From JAZDFC01 sp043808235 (GTDB lineage: Bacteria > Bacteroidota > Ignavibacteria > Ignavibacteriales > Melioribacteraceae): a stretch of DNA of 64,000 bases. This document shows positions 52,963-61,860 of this stretch, piece by piece (the first letter of the stretch is position 1; each line of letters starts with the position of its first letter). A program made the translations under genes and the position numbers. The stretch lies in contig JAZDFC010000098.1 in assembly GCA_043808235.1 (NCBI GenBank), positions 1 through 64,000 on the forward strand. The letters are read 5' to 3'. The notes beneath the pieces are model-generated. The model was given only the letters and a program-made list of their open reading frames with translations, was not told the origin of the DNA and made no database searches.

Positions 52963-55557
52963 TTATAGAACTGTGATTTTTAGCGTCTTCAAATCTTTTG
53001 CGTCGGAACTTGTTCCGTAAAAAACTTCGTACTCGCCTGCAGTTATTGTCATTTCACCACTCGCCCTATCGAAAAATTCGAACGACAAATACGGCAAGTT
53101 GATAACAGCTTGATCGGTTTTACCTGCAGCAACATTTACTCTCTGAAATCCTTTTAAAGTCTTTATTGGTCCGTCCGTATCGTTTACCTTTCGCACATAT
53201 ACTTGCACAATTTCTATCCCATCACGTTTACCTGTATTTGATACCGGGATTGTAACTTCAACCGATTCGTTTTCCTTTATAGATGTTGTGCTCAACTTTG
53301 CTTCGCCAATCGAGAAGGTAGTGTAACTCAATCCAAAACCAAACGGAAATAACGGGTCGGACATATAACGGTAAGTGCGACTTTTCATGGAATAATCTTC
53401 GAAGTCAGGTAATTGTTGTGAGTTCTTATAAAAAGTAATTGGCAGTTTTCCCGAAGGATTAAAATCGCCGAATAAAACATCGGCAACAGCTTGTCCGCCG
53501 GATTCGCCGCCATACCAGGCTTGAAGTATTGCATCGCAACTTTCAGTTTCGGGAGTTAGAGCAATTGCAGAGCCGGAACAATTTATATAAACGACTTTTT
53601 TCCCTGCATGTTTCAATGCTTTTAAGCAATTGCGCTGAACAGAAGGAAGTTCAATATCTGTGCGGTCGCCGCCTTTGAAGCCCGGGTATGATACCGGCAT
53701 TTCTTCACCTTCAAGTTGAGTCGAAAGACCGCCGACAAATACAACAACATTAATCCCCGTTAATTTTTTTATAAGATCTGTATAATCAACATCTACCTCT
53801 TTACCGAAATTAAATTCGATGTTTGCCTGCCAATCATTCAACTGTGCATATATGATTTCAATTTTATATTTCTTACCGCTTTCAACTTTATACGGATGTC
53901 TTGATGGAAGTGTTCTCCAGTTATCATACTTAATTATTGAATTGCCGTTCACCAACAATTCAAAATGTCCCGTAGCTCCACATTTGAAAACTATTTCTTC
54001 AGTCTCTATTGGAATAAACTCGGATTCATATTTAGCCGAAAATCCTTCGAGTTTCACTCCGGATGCGAATTCATGTTGCCCGGCAGTAGTTAATTTAATA
54101 GGATTTTCTATCTGTTGTGATGTAATAACATCACCGATAAGATCTTTGTTATTCCAGTAAGTAGCTTTAAATCCTTTTTTGCCGTCAATAGAACATTGCG
54201 AAAAATAGCTTTGTGTTACTTTATCTTCTACAAGGTCGCATCCCTTATCATAAACAACTTTATCATTTGAAAGTTTTGAAGTTATGCCGTCCAGGATTGT
54301 AATTGTTCTTATCGGCGTCCCGTTATAATTTCCCCATAGCATTGGTTTATCATCGGCATTTGGACCAATTACAGCAATCTTTTCAACTGATTTGCTCAAA
54401 GGAAGAATACTGTTTTTATTCTGAAGAAGTGTCATTGATTCAAGAGCCATATTCAAAGCAAGTTTTCTATGCTCTTCATTATTAACAATGGACATTGGAA
54501 TTTTTGTCCACGGGACTAAAGAATCATCATCCATTTCTCCCAAATCAAAACGTCCGGTCAGCACACGCATCAAACGAGTAATAATATCATCTTCGTTTAT
54601 CAATCCTTTTTCAACAGCCTCAGGTAAACTTTTATAAGTATGATTAATCCATTGGCATTCGATATCGGTTCCGGCTAAAACGCCCTTTGCGGCTGCGTGA
54701 ACCGCATCGGATGAAACTTTATGGCTTGTATAAAAATCAGCTATAGCTCCGCAATCGGAAACAACGAGATATTTAAATCCCCAATCGTATCGAAGAATAT
54801 CCTGAAGCAATCGGGTGTTACCGCAGCATGGTTCATCATCCAATCTTTGATAAGCACACATTACCTCTCGAACATCTGCTTCCTGAACAAGCGATTTAAA
54901 TGCGGGCAAGTAAGTTTCCCATAAATCACGCGGGTCGATATTATTGAGATTTATTTTATGGCGGCTCCATTCCGGCCCTGAGTGAACGGCAAAATGTTTA
55001 GCGCATGCAAGAAGTTTTCTGTACTTCGCATCGGTAGGACCTTGTAATCCTTTCACTACCGATATGCCCATCTTTGAAGTTAAATAGGGATCTTCACCGT
55101 AAGTTTCCTGACCGCGTCCCCAACGGGGATCGCGAAAAATATTGACATTTGGCGTCCATACCGATAGACTAAGGAAGCGTCTATTTTCTAATCCTTTTTG
55201 CTGAGATTCATTATACTTAGCGCGTGTTTCATCGGAAGTAGCATTGAAAATTTTATACACCAATTCATCATCAAAAGAAGCAGCCATTCCGATCGGTTCG
55301 GGAAATACAGTTACATTATTATTATTGGCGAGGCCATGCAAAGCTTCGCTCCACCAGTTGAATTTTTTTATTCCGAGACGGGGAATTGCTTCGGATACAT
55401 CGCACATCAAACCAGCTTTTTCTTCCAACGTTAATCTTGAAATCAAATCTTTAGCTCTTTCTTCCGAATTTAAATTTGGATTTTGATAAGGTAACTTTTG
55501 TGCATTGAGGTTTATCGAAAATAAAACGATTGTAAAAAGTAAAATTTGTTTTTTCAT
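52963..55557 (-). CDS. GH3 beta-xylosidase with PA14 domain
   Basis: An 864-residue exported protein. Signal peptide ends LNAQ. RLTLEEKAGLMCD, WWSEALHGLAN, CAKHFAVHSGPEW and the nucleophile VVSDCGAIADFY near residue 268 identify GH3; the C-terminal half has LPLSKSVEKIAVIGPNAD, a PA14-like insert (KATYWNNKDLIGDV, PIETEEIVFKCGATGHFELLVNG) and a fibronectin-III-like end (IEIVQVYVRKVNDTDGP). It resembles GH3 xylan 1,4-beta-xylosidases. A second GH3 gene is at the right edge of the window. Confidence 0.94.
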   Translation of the reverse strand: MKKQILLFTIVLFSINLNAQKLPYQNPNLNSEERAKDLISRLTLEEKAGLMCDVSEAIPRLGIKKFNWWSEALHGLANNNNVTVFPEPIGMAASFDDELVYKIFNATSDETRAKYNESQQKGLENRRFLSLSVWTPNVNIFRDPRWGRGQETYGEDPYLTSKMGISVVKGLQGPTDAKYRKLLACAKHFAVHSGPEWSRHKINLNNIDPRDLWETYLPAFKSLVQEADVREVMCAYQRLDDEPCCGNTRLLQDILRYDWGFKYLVVSDCGAIADFYTSHKVSSDAVHAAAKGVLAGTDIECQWINHTYKSLPEAVEKGLINEDDIITRLMRVLTGRFDLGEMDDDSLVPWTKIPMSIVNNEEHRKLALNMALESMTLLQNKNSILPLSKSVEKIAVIGPNADDKPMLWGNYNGTPIRTITILDGITSKLSNDKVVYDKGCDLVEDKVTQSYFSQCSIDGKKGFKATYWNNKDLIGDVITSQQIENPIKLTTAGQHEFASGVKLEGFSAKYESEFIPIETEEIVFKCGATGHFELLVNGNSIIKYDNWRTLPSRHPYKVESGKKYKIEIIYAQLNDWQANIEFNFGKEVDVDYTDLIKKLTGINVVVFVGGLSTQLEGEEMPVSYPGFKGGDRTDIELPSVQRNCLKALKHAGKKVVYINCSGSAIALTPETESCDAILQAWYGGESGGQAVADVLFGDFNPSGKLPITFYKNSQQLPDFEDYSMKSRTYRYMSDPLFPFGFGLSYTTFSIGEAKLSTTSIKENESVEVTIPVSNTGKRDGIEIVQVYVRKVNDTDGPIKTLKGFQRVNVAAGKTDQAVINLPYLSFEFFDRASGEMTITAGEYEVFYGTSSDAKDLKTLKITVL

Positions 55558-55669
55558 CTATTCTTCTATCTCCTTTAATTAAAAATACCGGGTAATTGGT
55601 ATTAATTTTTTTTGAATAATCAAATATCTATTCTTTGTTGAATTATTTTAACTCACGTTTATCAGTCAA

Positions 55670-57172
55670 TTAATTCTTTCTTTTAGCTCCTTGATATTTC
55701 AACATATCCAATATTATCAAAACACCGGGATTCATTTTGCTATCGAATACCGTATCAGCTTTTATCAATTGTGATTCTGATAGGATTCGCTTCTTGTTAT
55801 TTTCATTAAACGGAATTGTAGGAAAACTCGCAAGGCAAAACAGCTCATCTTTTCGAAGCACTTTCCCGAGCGAATCTGTCTGAACCAGATTACCAAAAAC
55901 ATCAACATTAGTATAAAAAACTGTCGATTCCGGGTTGAACCAGTAGTTTTGAATATCAAAATGATCGTATTCTACAAATGGACCTGTAGTAACTTCTACC
56001 ACGTGAAATACTTTTGTAATCTCAGGGTATCTCTCATGTATATAGTTCATGGACTGCAGGTAAGGTCCGAATGAAAAGAACGAACCATCAATCGAAATTT
56101 TAATCCCCAAAACCAATATTACAGCTAAAACAATCCCCTTTATCCAGTAATTTTTTGTATCTGTAAAAAAAAATGTTACCGGGATTAAGATGAGTATAAT
56201 AATATTGGAAAGATACCGCATATATAAAACAGGCTGCATGAGCAGTGATATAATTATTGCCGTTAAAATGGTACACCAAAACATGCATAAAGATAATCCG
56301 AGCACGAGACCTCGCCTTTCCATTCTGACTATATAATTTCTGTAAATTACCCACAATATTAATCCATAGAAAATAATCGCCAGGGGTAAAAACGGGGGGA
56401 GGTAAATTTTGGGAGCAAATGGACTGAGCAAGCATGATAATAATGATTGCCAGTCTAAAGCTGGAACCCAAAATGATGCAGCGACTTTTTTCGTTTGCCC
56501 GAATACCACCTTGAGCCATGGTAAATACAGTAAGAAAGCTGTAAGCGAGTAAATCAAATGTATTTTGAATTCTTTTTTTCGCTTGATTAAAAGGTATATC
56601 GATACAAATACATTTGCCCAGAATGCCGCCAACAATGCGTAATAATGAGTATAAGCGGCTATCAGCGAAAATAACAGGCACCATATTAAATCGATTCGCT
56701 TGCCGGATGAAAAAAAGCGGGAAACAAAAAGAAAAGTTCCGATTACCGCGAAAGATCCCCACGTATACATCCTTGCTTCATGCGAATATTCGGCAAACAT
56801 GGGCAGGGATACAATTAGAAGGCAAAAATATAGTGTTCCGGATTTTCCAAATATTTTTTGTCCAACTATATACACCAATATGATTGTTGCGAGAACCCCC
56901 AAAACAGAGAACAATCTTAACGTAAAATCGGTGAGTCCAAAAACTGAAACGAATAATTTCACTCCAAAAAAATAGAGCGGCGGATGGAAATCATTTCTGA
57001 TAAGTTCTATGATCTCTCCGTATGAGTGTCTCACCAACGCTTTTGTAAATGCTTCATCAATCCATATATCACTGAAATTGATGTTATACAAATAAAACAC
57101 TGATGCGAAAATGAAAATCAAAATAAACCAAATATTTTGATTGACTTGTTTAAGTTTTTGAATTACGCTCAT
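55670..57172 (-). CDS. Membrane glycosyltransferase of GT39/PMT_2 type
   Basis: A 500-residue integral membrane protein with about ten hydrophobic segments. The first loop DIWIDEAFTKALVRHSYGEI with its DE pair and the downstream HPPLYFFGVKLFV and SHEARMYTW match PMT_2/ArnT-like lipid-linked sugar transferases. It moves sugar from a polyprenyl carrier to protein, lipid or polymer on the outer face. Its presence among secreted hydrolases is odd and may be only positional. Confidence 0.82.
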   Translation of the reverse strand: MSVIQKLKQVNQNIWFILIFIFASVFYLYNINFSDIWIDEAFTKALVRHSYGEIIELIRNDFHPPLYFFGVKLFVSVFGLTDFTLRLFSVLGVLATIILVYIVGQKIFGKSGTLYFCLLIVSLPMFAEYSHEARMYTWGSFAVIGTFLFVSRFFSSGKRIDLIWCLLFSLIAAYTHYYALLAAFWANVFVSIYLLIKRKKEFKIHLIYSLTAFLLYLPWLKVVFGQTKKVAASFWVPALDWQSLLSCLLSPFAPKIYLPPFLPLAIIFYGLILWVIYRNYIVRMERRGLVLGLSLCMFWCTILTAIIISLLMQPVLYMRYLSNIIILILIPVTFFFTDTKNYWIKGIVLAVILVLGIKISIDGSFFSFGPYLQSMNYIHERYPEITKVFHVVEVTTGPFVEYDHFDIQNYWFNPESTVFYTNVDVFGNLVQTDSLGKVLRKDELFCLASFPTIPFNENNKKRILSESQLIKADTVFDSKMNPGVLIILDMLKYQGAKRKN

Positions 57173-57191
57173 TTTCTATCTTATAATAATA

Positions 57192-57419
57192 TTAGATATA
57201 AATACTGCCTTTATTTTCGTAGTCACCTTCACATAGCATATTTTTCACCTGATTTGATTTCGACATTAAAATGCAGATATATTGGGACAGGAAGTAAGTT
57301 ATTATCAGGTTGGTAAAGACTTCTTTACTAAAATTGATATGTAGGAGTATTGTGATGGTTATTAACAATAAGATACATGAAGCACTAATATAAAGTGTGG
57401 ATCGTATATTATTTTTCAT
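57192..57419 (-). CDS. Small membrane protein
   Basis: A frame of 75 residues with two hydrophobic stretches (STLYISASCILLLITITILL and a second around NLIITYFLSQYICIL). No family recognised. It is 19 bases upstream of the glycosyltransferase gene and could be its partner, or a chance frame in an AT-rich region. Confidence 0.35.
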   Translation of the reverse strand: MKNNIRSTLYISASCILLLITITILLHINFSKEVFTNLIITYFLSQYICILMSKSNQVKNMLCEGDYENKGSIYI

Positions 57420-57490
57420 CGCATCAAAGAATCTTTTTGTGTGAGTTATCTGTTTCTTACCGAATCATCCAGACACATTTTATTAAATGA

Positions 57491-57516
57491 AGCCCGCCGG
57501 AAAAATCTGGCGGGCT
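57491..57516. terminator. Stem-loop, likely terminator
   Basis: AGCCCGCC and GGCGGGCT form an eight-base GC stem with a ten-base A-rich loop, in an otherwise AT-rich spacer downstream of the XylR-type gene. On the minus strand it is followed by a T-rich run. It probably ends transcription of that gene. Confidence 0.65.
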
Positions 57517-57693
57517 CCTATTTGTACCTATTACACGGGAGTAATTGGTAACTCAAATTTGAATAAAAAATGTTTCTGGATCTAAACATTAATTCAAATT
57601 TTCCGAAATAAATAACCGATTGAATAATAAAGATGACTGAGCAAAAATGACAGCCACATTGTATAATTTTTTCACCATATTGCGTTAATCCCA

Positions 57694-58833
57694 CTAATGT
57701 GTTTGATGTAGTTTTCTAAATTGAGTTAATCCAATTCCTTTTTCCTTTTTAAAGTACCGCGAGATATGTTCAACATCCGTAAAATTAAAAAGTGAGGTGA
57801 TTTGATAAATAGTAAGATTCGTTTCAATCAGTAGTTTCGAAATCCATTCAACCCGTACTTCTCTAATCTCATCGTAAATTGACCTGTGTATTGTTCCTTT
57901 AAAATATTTTTCCAATGTGTGTCTGCTTATACCTGTCGCTTTTACCACATCCCTCACAAGAATTTTGCTTTTAGCATTATCCCGTATATAACGAATAGCC
58001 AAGGCTACATCATGATTATCAACGGACAGAATATCAGTAGATTGTCGTTGAACAACGTGTGTTGGCGAGACAATTATTTGTTGCCCCTCCATTTTCTTTC
58101 CAGATAAAAGCTCATGGAGAAGCTTTGCCGATTCATATCCGGCGGACTCAACATTCAATGCAATGCTCGTAAGTGGCGGATATCCTGTTTCACAAATCAT
58201 CGGATCGTTATCAACTCCTATAACAGTAACATCCTCAGGCACTTTTAGATTAATCATTTTACACACTTCAAGAATATGCTGTCCGCGATCATCATTACAT
58301 GCAAATATCCCTACAGGTTTTGGTAGACTATTAATCCATTTGCCCACATGCTGTTGTTCTTTTCTCCAATCGAGTTTACTGGTATTTAAGGGTTGAGCAT
58401 AAATATGGACTTTACACCCCACTTCGTTTATAAAGTAATTAAAATAATAACCGCGTTCCTTTGACCAGTCGAAATCATCAAAACCACAAAAAGCAAAATT
58501 TTTCAATCCTTTGCTTAGGAGATGCTCGCTTGCCATTTTTGCAATTGCAAAAGAATCAGTTTTTATTATTGGCAGAGTTTTAGGATACTTTGAATTATGA
58601 ATAGCAAAAATTGTCGGAACTTTTAACTTAAGTAACTCCTTAGTTATCAAAGAATCGCGCATAATAATTCCATCCGGCTTCCAGCTTGTTAGATATGGTA
58701 TGGAAGATTTTAAATCAATCGGTTCTTTGTAGAAAGACCATGGACCATTAATTCGCGAATACCGCGCAATGCCAATAATTAATTGTCGTCCGAATGCACG
58801 GGATGTCTCAAGTAAAATCGCTATTTTCTTCAT
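57694..58833 (-). CDS. xylR: XylR-type regulator (LacI-like sensor plus AraC HTH)
   Basis: A 379-residue cytosolic regulator. Residues 1-275 form a periplasmic-binding-protein-like sensor (KKIAILLETSRAFGRQLIIGI, WKPDGIIMRD, IGVDNDPMICETGYPPLTSI), the sort that binds xylose in E. coli XylR. Residues about 280-379 are two AraC-family helix-turn-helix motifs (VRDVVKATGISRHTLEKYF, YQITSLFNFTDVEHISRYFKKEKG). The LacI-type N-terminal DNA-binding domain is absent, as expected. It lies inside the hemicellulose locus, downstream of araA, and likely controls it in response to xylose or arabinose. Confidence 0.92.
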   Translation of the reverse strand: MKKIAILLETSRAFGRQLIIGIARYSRINGPWSFYKEPIDLKSSIPYLTSWKPDGIIMRDSLITKELLKLKVPTIFAIHNSKYPKTLPIIKTDSFAIAKMASEHLLSKGLKNFAFCGFDDFDWSKERGYYFNYFINEVGCKVHIYAQPLNTSKLDWRKEQQHVGKWINSLPKPVGIFACNDDRGQHILEVCKMINLKVPEDVTVIGVDNDPMICETGYPPLTSIALNVESAGYESAKLLHELLSGKKMEGQQIIVSPTHVVQRQSTDILSVDNHDVALAIRYIRDNAKSKILVRDVVKATGISRHTLEKYFKGTIHRSIYDEIREVRVEWISKLLIETNLTIYQITSLFNFTDVEHISRYFKKEKGIGLTQFRKLHQTH

Positions 58834-59018
58834 AACGTTGGCATAACCGTTAATACTTAATTATTATTTAAAAGGCTGTATATTGTCTTTCGCCTGTATT
58901 AATTTCAAGTTGCATGATCTATCCATAACTCTTCCTTTTAACCGCATTTGAGTAAAATCTCTATTATGTTTCCTTAATAAACGCTAAAGAAAAACCAAAG
59001 CATATGCAATCAATCCAT

Positions 59019-60512
59019 TTAGATACTGAAATGGGCATCAGTCCATTTTAATTCATTCTTCAATTCACGAAGTTTTGTAGACTCATCGATAAGGACATAT
59101 TCAATTCCTGCAATCTCAGCGAAATCTTCCATGTATTCAGAATTAATTGCCTGGCTGAATACTGTGTGATGAGCACCGCCTGCATAAATCCATGCAGCTG
59201 CGCCAACTTCTAAATTTGGTTTTGGAATCCACAGAGCCCTGGCTACTGGAAGCAAAGGTAAATCTTTGTCCGGAGTAACAACTTCCACTTCATTTACAAT
59301 TAATCTGAATCTGTTTCCAAGATCAATCAGTGATGCATTAATTGCATATCCTGCCGGGACATTGAAAACTAATCTTGGAGGATCATCTTTACCGCCAATT
59401 TCAAGACGATGGACTTCCAAAGCGGGTTTAGTAGCAGCAATCGATTCGCAAACTTCGAGCATATGCGCCCCGAGAACTTTCATTCCGGATGGATCAAAAT
59501 CATATGTGTAGTCTTCCATAAATGAAGTTCCGCCTTTCAATCCGGCTGCCATTACTTTGGCCGCTCGCACCATTGCCGATGTTTTCCAATCACCTTCCGC
59601 GCCGAATCCGTAACCATCATTCATCAAACGTTGAACCGCAAGACCGGGTAATTGTGTTAATCCATGTAAATCTTCAAATGTGGTTGTAAATGCTTTGAAT
59701 CCGCCATTCTCTAAAAATGCCCGCATCCCCAATTCGATTTTAGCAGCATCCCTTAAATTAGAATACTTCTCCCCGCCTTTTTTTAAGACAGGAGTAATTG
59801 TATAAGTATCTTCATAAAGTTGAATGAGTTTATCTATATTGTCTTCCGGGATTTCGTTAATTACTTTTACAAGATCTCCAATACCATACCCATCTACGGA
59901 ATAACCGAAATTCATTTGAGCGCTTACCTTATTTCCTTCGGTTACTGCAACTTCACGCATGTTGTCGCCAAAACGAGCAATTTTCATAGACTGCATATCC
60001 GCCCATGCCGCTGCAACTCTCATCCAAACAGCAATTTTTTTATGAACATCAGCATCCTGCCAATGACCAACCACAACTTTTCTGTTTTTGTTCAACCTTG
60101 TACAGATATATCCGAATTCACGATCACCGTGAGCAGACTGATTAAGATTCATAAAATCCATATCGATTGACTCACTTGGAATATTTCGGTTGAATTGAGT
60201 GTGTAAATGAAGAAAAGGTTTGTTAAGTATTTTTAATCCATTAATCCACATCTTTGCAGGTGAAAATGTATGCATCCAGGTAATTAAGCCAATACAGTTC
60301 GGGTTTACATTTGCTTCCGATAGTACATTGAGAATCGCTTCCGGTGTCGTAACAACCGGTTTCATTATTATTTGAATCGGAATATCATCGGAAGTATTTA
60401 ATCCGGCTACTATACGGGACGAATTCTCAGCAACCTGCTGAAGAGTTTTGTGTCCATATAAATATTGACTTCCGGTAATAAACCATACTTCGTATTGTTT
60501 GAGATCAATCAT
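59019..60512 (-). CDS. araA: L-arabinose isomerase
   Basis: A 497-residue cytosolic enzyme of normal length that converts L-arabinose to L-ribulose. Motifs: EVWFITGSQYLYG at the N-terminus, HTFSPAKMWI, HLHTQFNRNIP, catalytic Glu regions GYGFGAEGDWKTS and SFMEDYTYDF, and metal-binding His in LGAHMLEVC and GGAHHTVFSQ. AGAGG lies before the start. It uses arabinose released by the GH51 and GH43 enzymes. araB and araD are not in the window. Confidence 0.97.
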   Translation of the reverse strand: MIDLKQYEVWFITGSQYLYGHKTLQQVAENSSRIVAGLNTSDDIPIQIIMKPVVTTPEAILNVLSEANVNPNCIGLITWMHTFSPAKMWINGLKILNKPFLHLHTQFNRNIPSESIDMDFMNLNQSAHGDREFGYICTRLNKNRKVVVGHWQDADVHKKIAVWMRVAAAWADMQSMKIARFGDNMREVAVTEGNKVSAQMNFGYSVDGYGIGDLVKVINEIPEDNIDKLIQLYEDTYTITPVLKKGGEKYSNLRDAAKIELGMRAFLENGGFKAFTTTFEDLHGLTQLPGLAVQRLMNDGYGFGAEGDWKTSAMVRAAKVMAAGLKGGTSFMEDYTYDFDPSGMKVLGAHMLEVCESIAATKPALEVHRLEIGGKDDPPRLVFNVPAGYAINASLIDLGNRFRLIVNEVEVVTPDKDLPLLPVARALWIPKPNLEVGAAAWIYAGGAHHTVFSQAINSEYMEDFAEIAGIEYVLIDESTKLRELKNELKWTDAHFSI

Positions 60513-60683
60513 CTTTTGCCTCTTTATAATTCTTAATATTTGTTTTTCGATAAACAGGTAATACGTTTATTTATACCGGCGCATCCATATTTATTTTATA
60601 TTCATGATAAACAACTGCCATGTTTTTTAAGATCATCTTTATTTTTAAATAAAATCTCCGCCTTTTACATGGAGACGTTAAAA

Positions 60684-61829
60684 TTATTTCTTTACCGAGA
60701 ATTTATATATTGTTGTTTGACTATAAGTCTCACCGGGTTTTAATAAAACAGAAGGAAACTGCGGCTTATTTGGAGAATCGGGATAATGCTGAGCTTCCAA
60801 ACAAAGACCGGTTCTGTATTTGTATTTAATTCCACTTTTACCGGTAATTGTTCCATCAAGGAAATTGCCGGAATAGAATTGAAGTCCGGGTTCATCCGAG
60901 TACGTTTCCATTAATCTTCCGCTCTTCGGTTCATAAAGAGTAGATATCAGTTTTACTTTTTCATCATAATTGTTTACAACCCAATTGTGATCATAACCGC
61001 CGCCGAATTTAAGTTGCTCGTCATCCGCGCTTATATCTTTACCAATTTTTTTTGCTGTTCTAAAATCCATTGGTGTTCCGGCTACATCGGCAAGTTCGCC
61101 TGTTGTAATCAATCCTGCATCGACGGGTGTTGTTTTATCCGCATCAATCATTAATTCATGATCGAGAATTGTTTTATTCATATCGCCGGACAAATTGAAA
61201 TAAGAATGGTTGGTTGGATTAAGAACCGTTGTCTTATCTGTCGTTCCTGTATACTCTATCGAAAGCGAGTTATCGTTTGTAAGAGTATATACAACGGTTA
61301 ACTTAACCGTACCTGGATAGTTTTCGTCACCGTCTTCACTTATCAATGTTAGTGTAATTGCGGGACCTTTACTTGTGACTTCCGTTTTATTAACAGTCCA
61401 AAGTTTTTTATTATATCCTACAACTCCACCATGTAAATGATTTTTACCATTATTAGTGGCAAGTTGATATTCTTTTTCGTCAATTGTCATTTTCCCTTTA
61501 CCAATCCTGTTACCGTAACGCCCGACTATTCCACCAAAAAAAGACGCTCCCTTAACATATCCTTCCAGATTATCGTAACCTAAAACTACATCCGCATAAT
61601 TGCCGTTTCTATCAGGTGCGGTTAAAGATACAACCGAAGCGCCGTAATCAATTATCTTTGCCGTCATGCCATTAGCATTTTTCAGAGTAAAAGCGGTTAC
61701 TTCGATTCCATCAACCAATTTTCCAAAATTATATTTCTCGATTGTCGATTCAAGTTTGTTTTCAGATTGACAATAAACAACAGAGTATGAAAACAACACA
61801 GTAAAAAAAACAACAAGTACTTTTTCCAT
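60684..61829 (-). CDS. galM: Secreted aldose 1-epimerase
   Basis: A 381-residue protein starting at MEKVLV with signal peptide (FSYSVVYCQ); an in-frame extension upstream would overlap the GH3 gene and encode a basic, unrelated stretch. Aldose 1-epimerase motifs: GGIVGRYGNRIGKG, HLHGG, NPTNHSYFNLSG and LCLEAQHYPDSPN with the catalytic His and Glu. It interconverts anomers of sugars such as galactose, xylose or arabinose outside the cytoplasm before uptake. The SD region is weak. It lies 31 bases after the GH3 gene. Confidence 0.94.
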   Translation of the reverse strand: MEKVLVVFFTVLFSYSVVYCQSENKLESTIEKYNFGKLVDGIEVTAFTLKNANGMTAKIIDYGASVVSLTAPDRNGNYADVVLGYDNLEGYVKGASFFGGIVGRYGNRIGKGKMTIDEKEYQLATNNGKNHLHGGVVGYNKKLWTVNKTEVTSKGPAITLTLISEDGDENYPGTVKLTVVYTLTNDNSLSIEYTGTTDKTTVLNPTNHSYFNLSGDMNKTILDHELMIDADKTTPVDAGLITTGELADVAGTPMDFRTAKKIGKDISADDEQLKFGGGYDHNWVVNNYDEKVKLISTLYEPKSGRLMETYSDEPGLQFYSGNFLDGTITGKSGIKYKYRTGLCLEAQHYPDSPNKPQFPSVLLKPGETYSQTTIYKFSVKK

Positions 61830-61860
61830 CTTCACACCAAGATATTTTGAATGATTGATT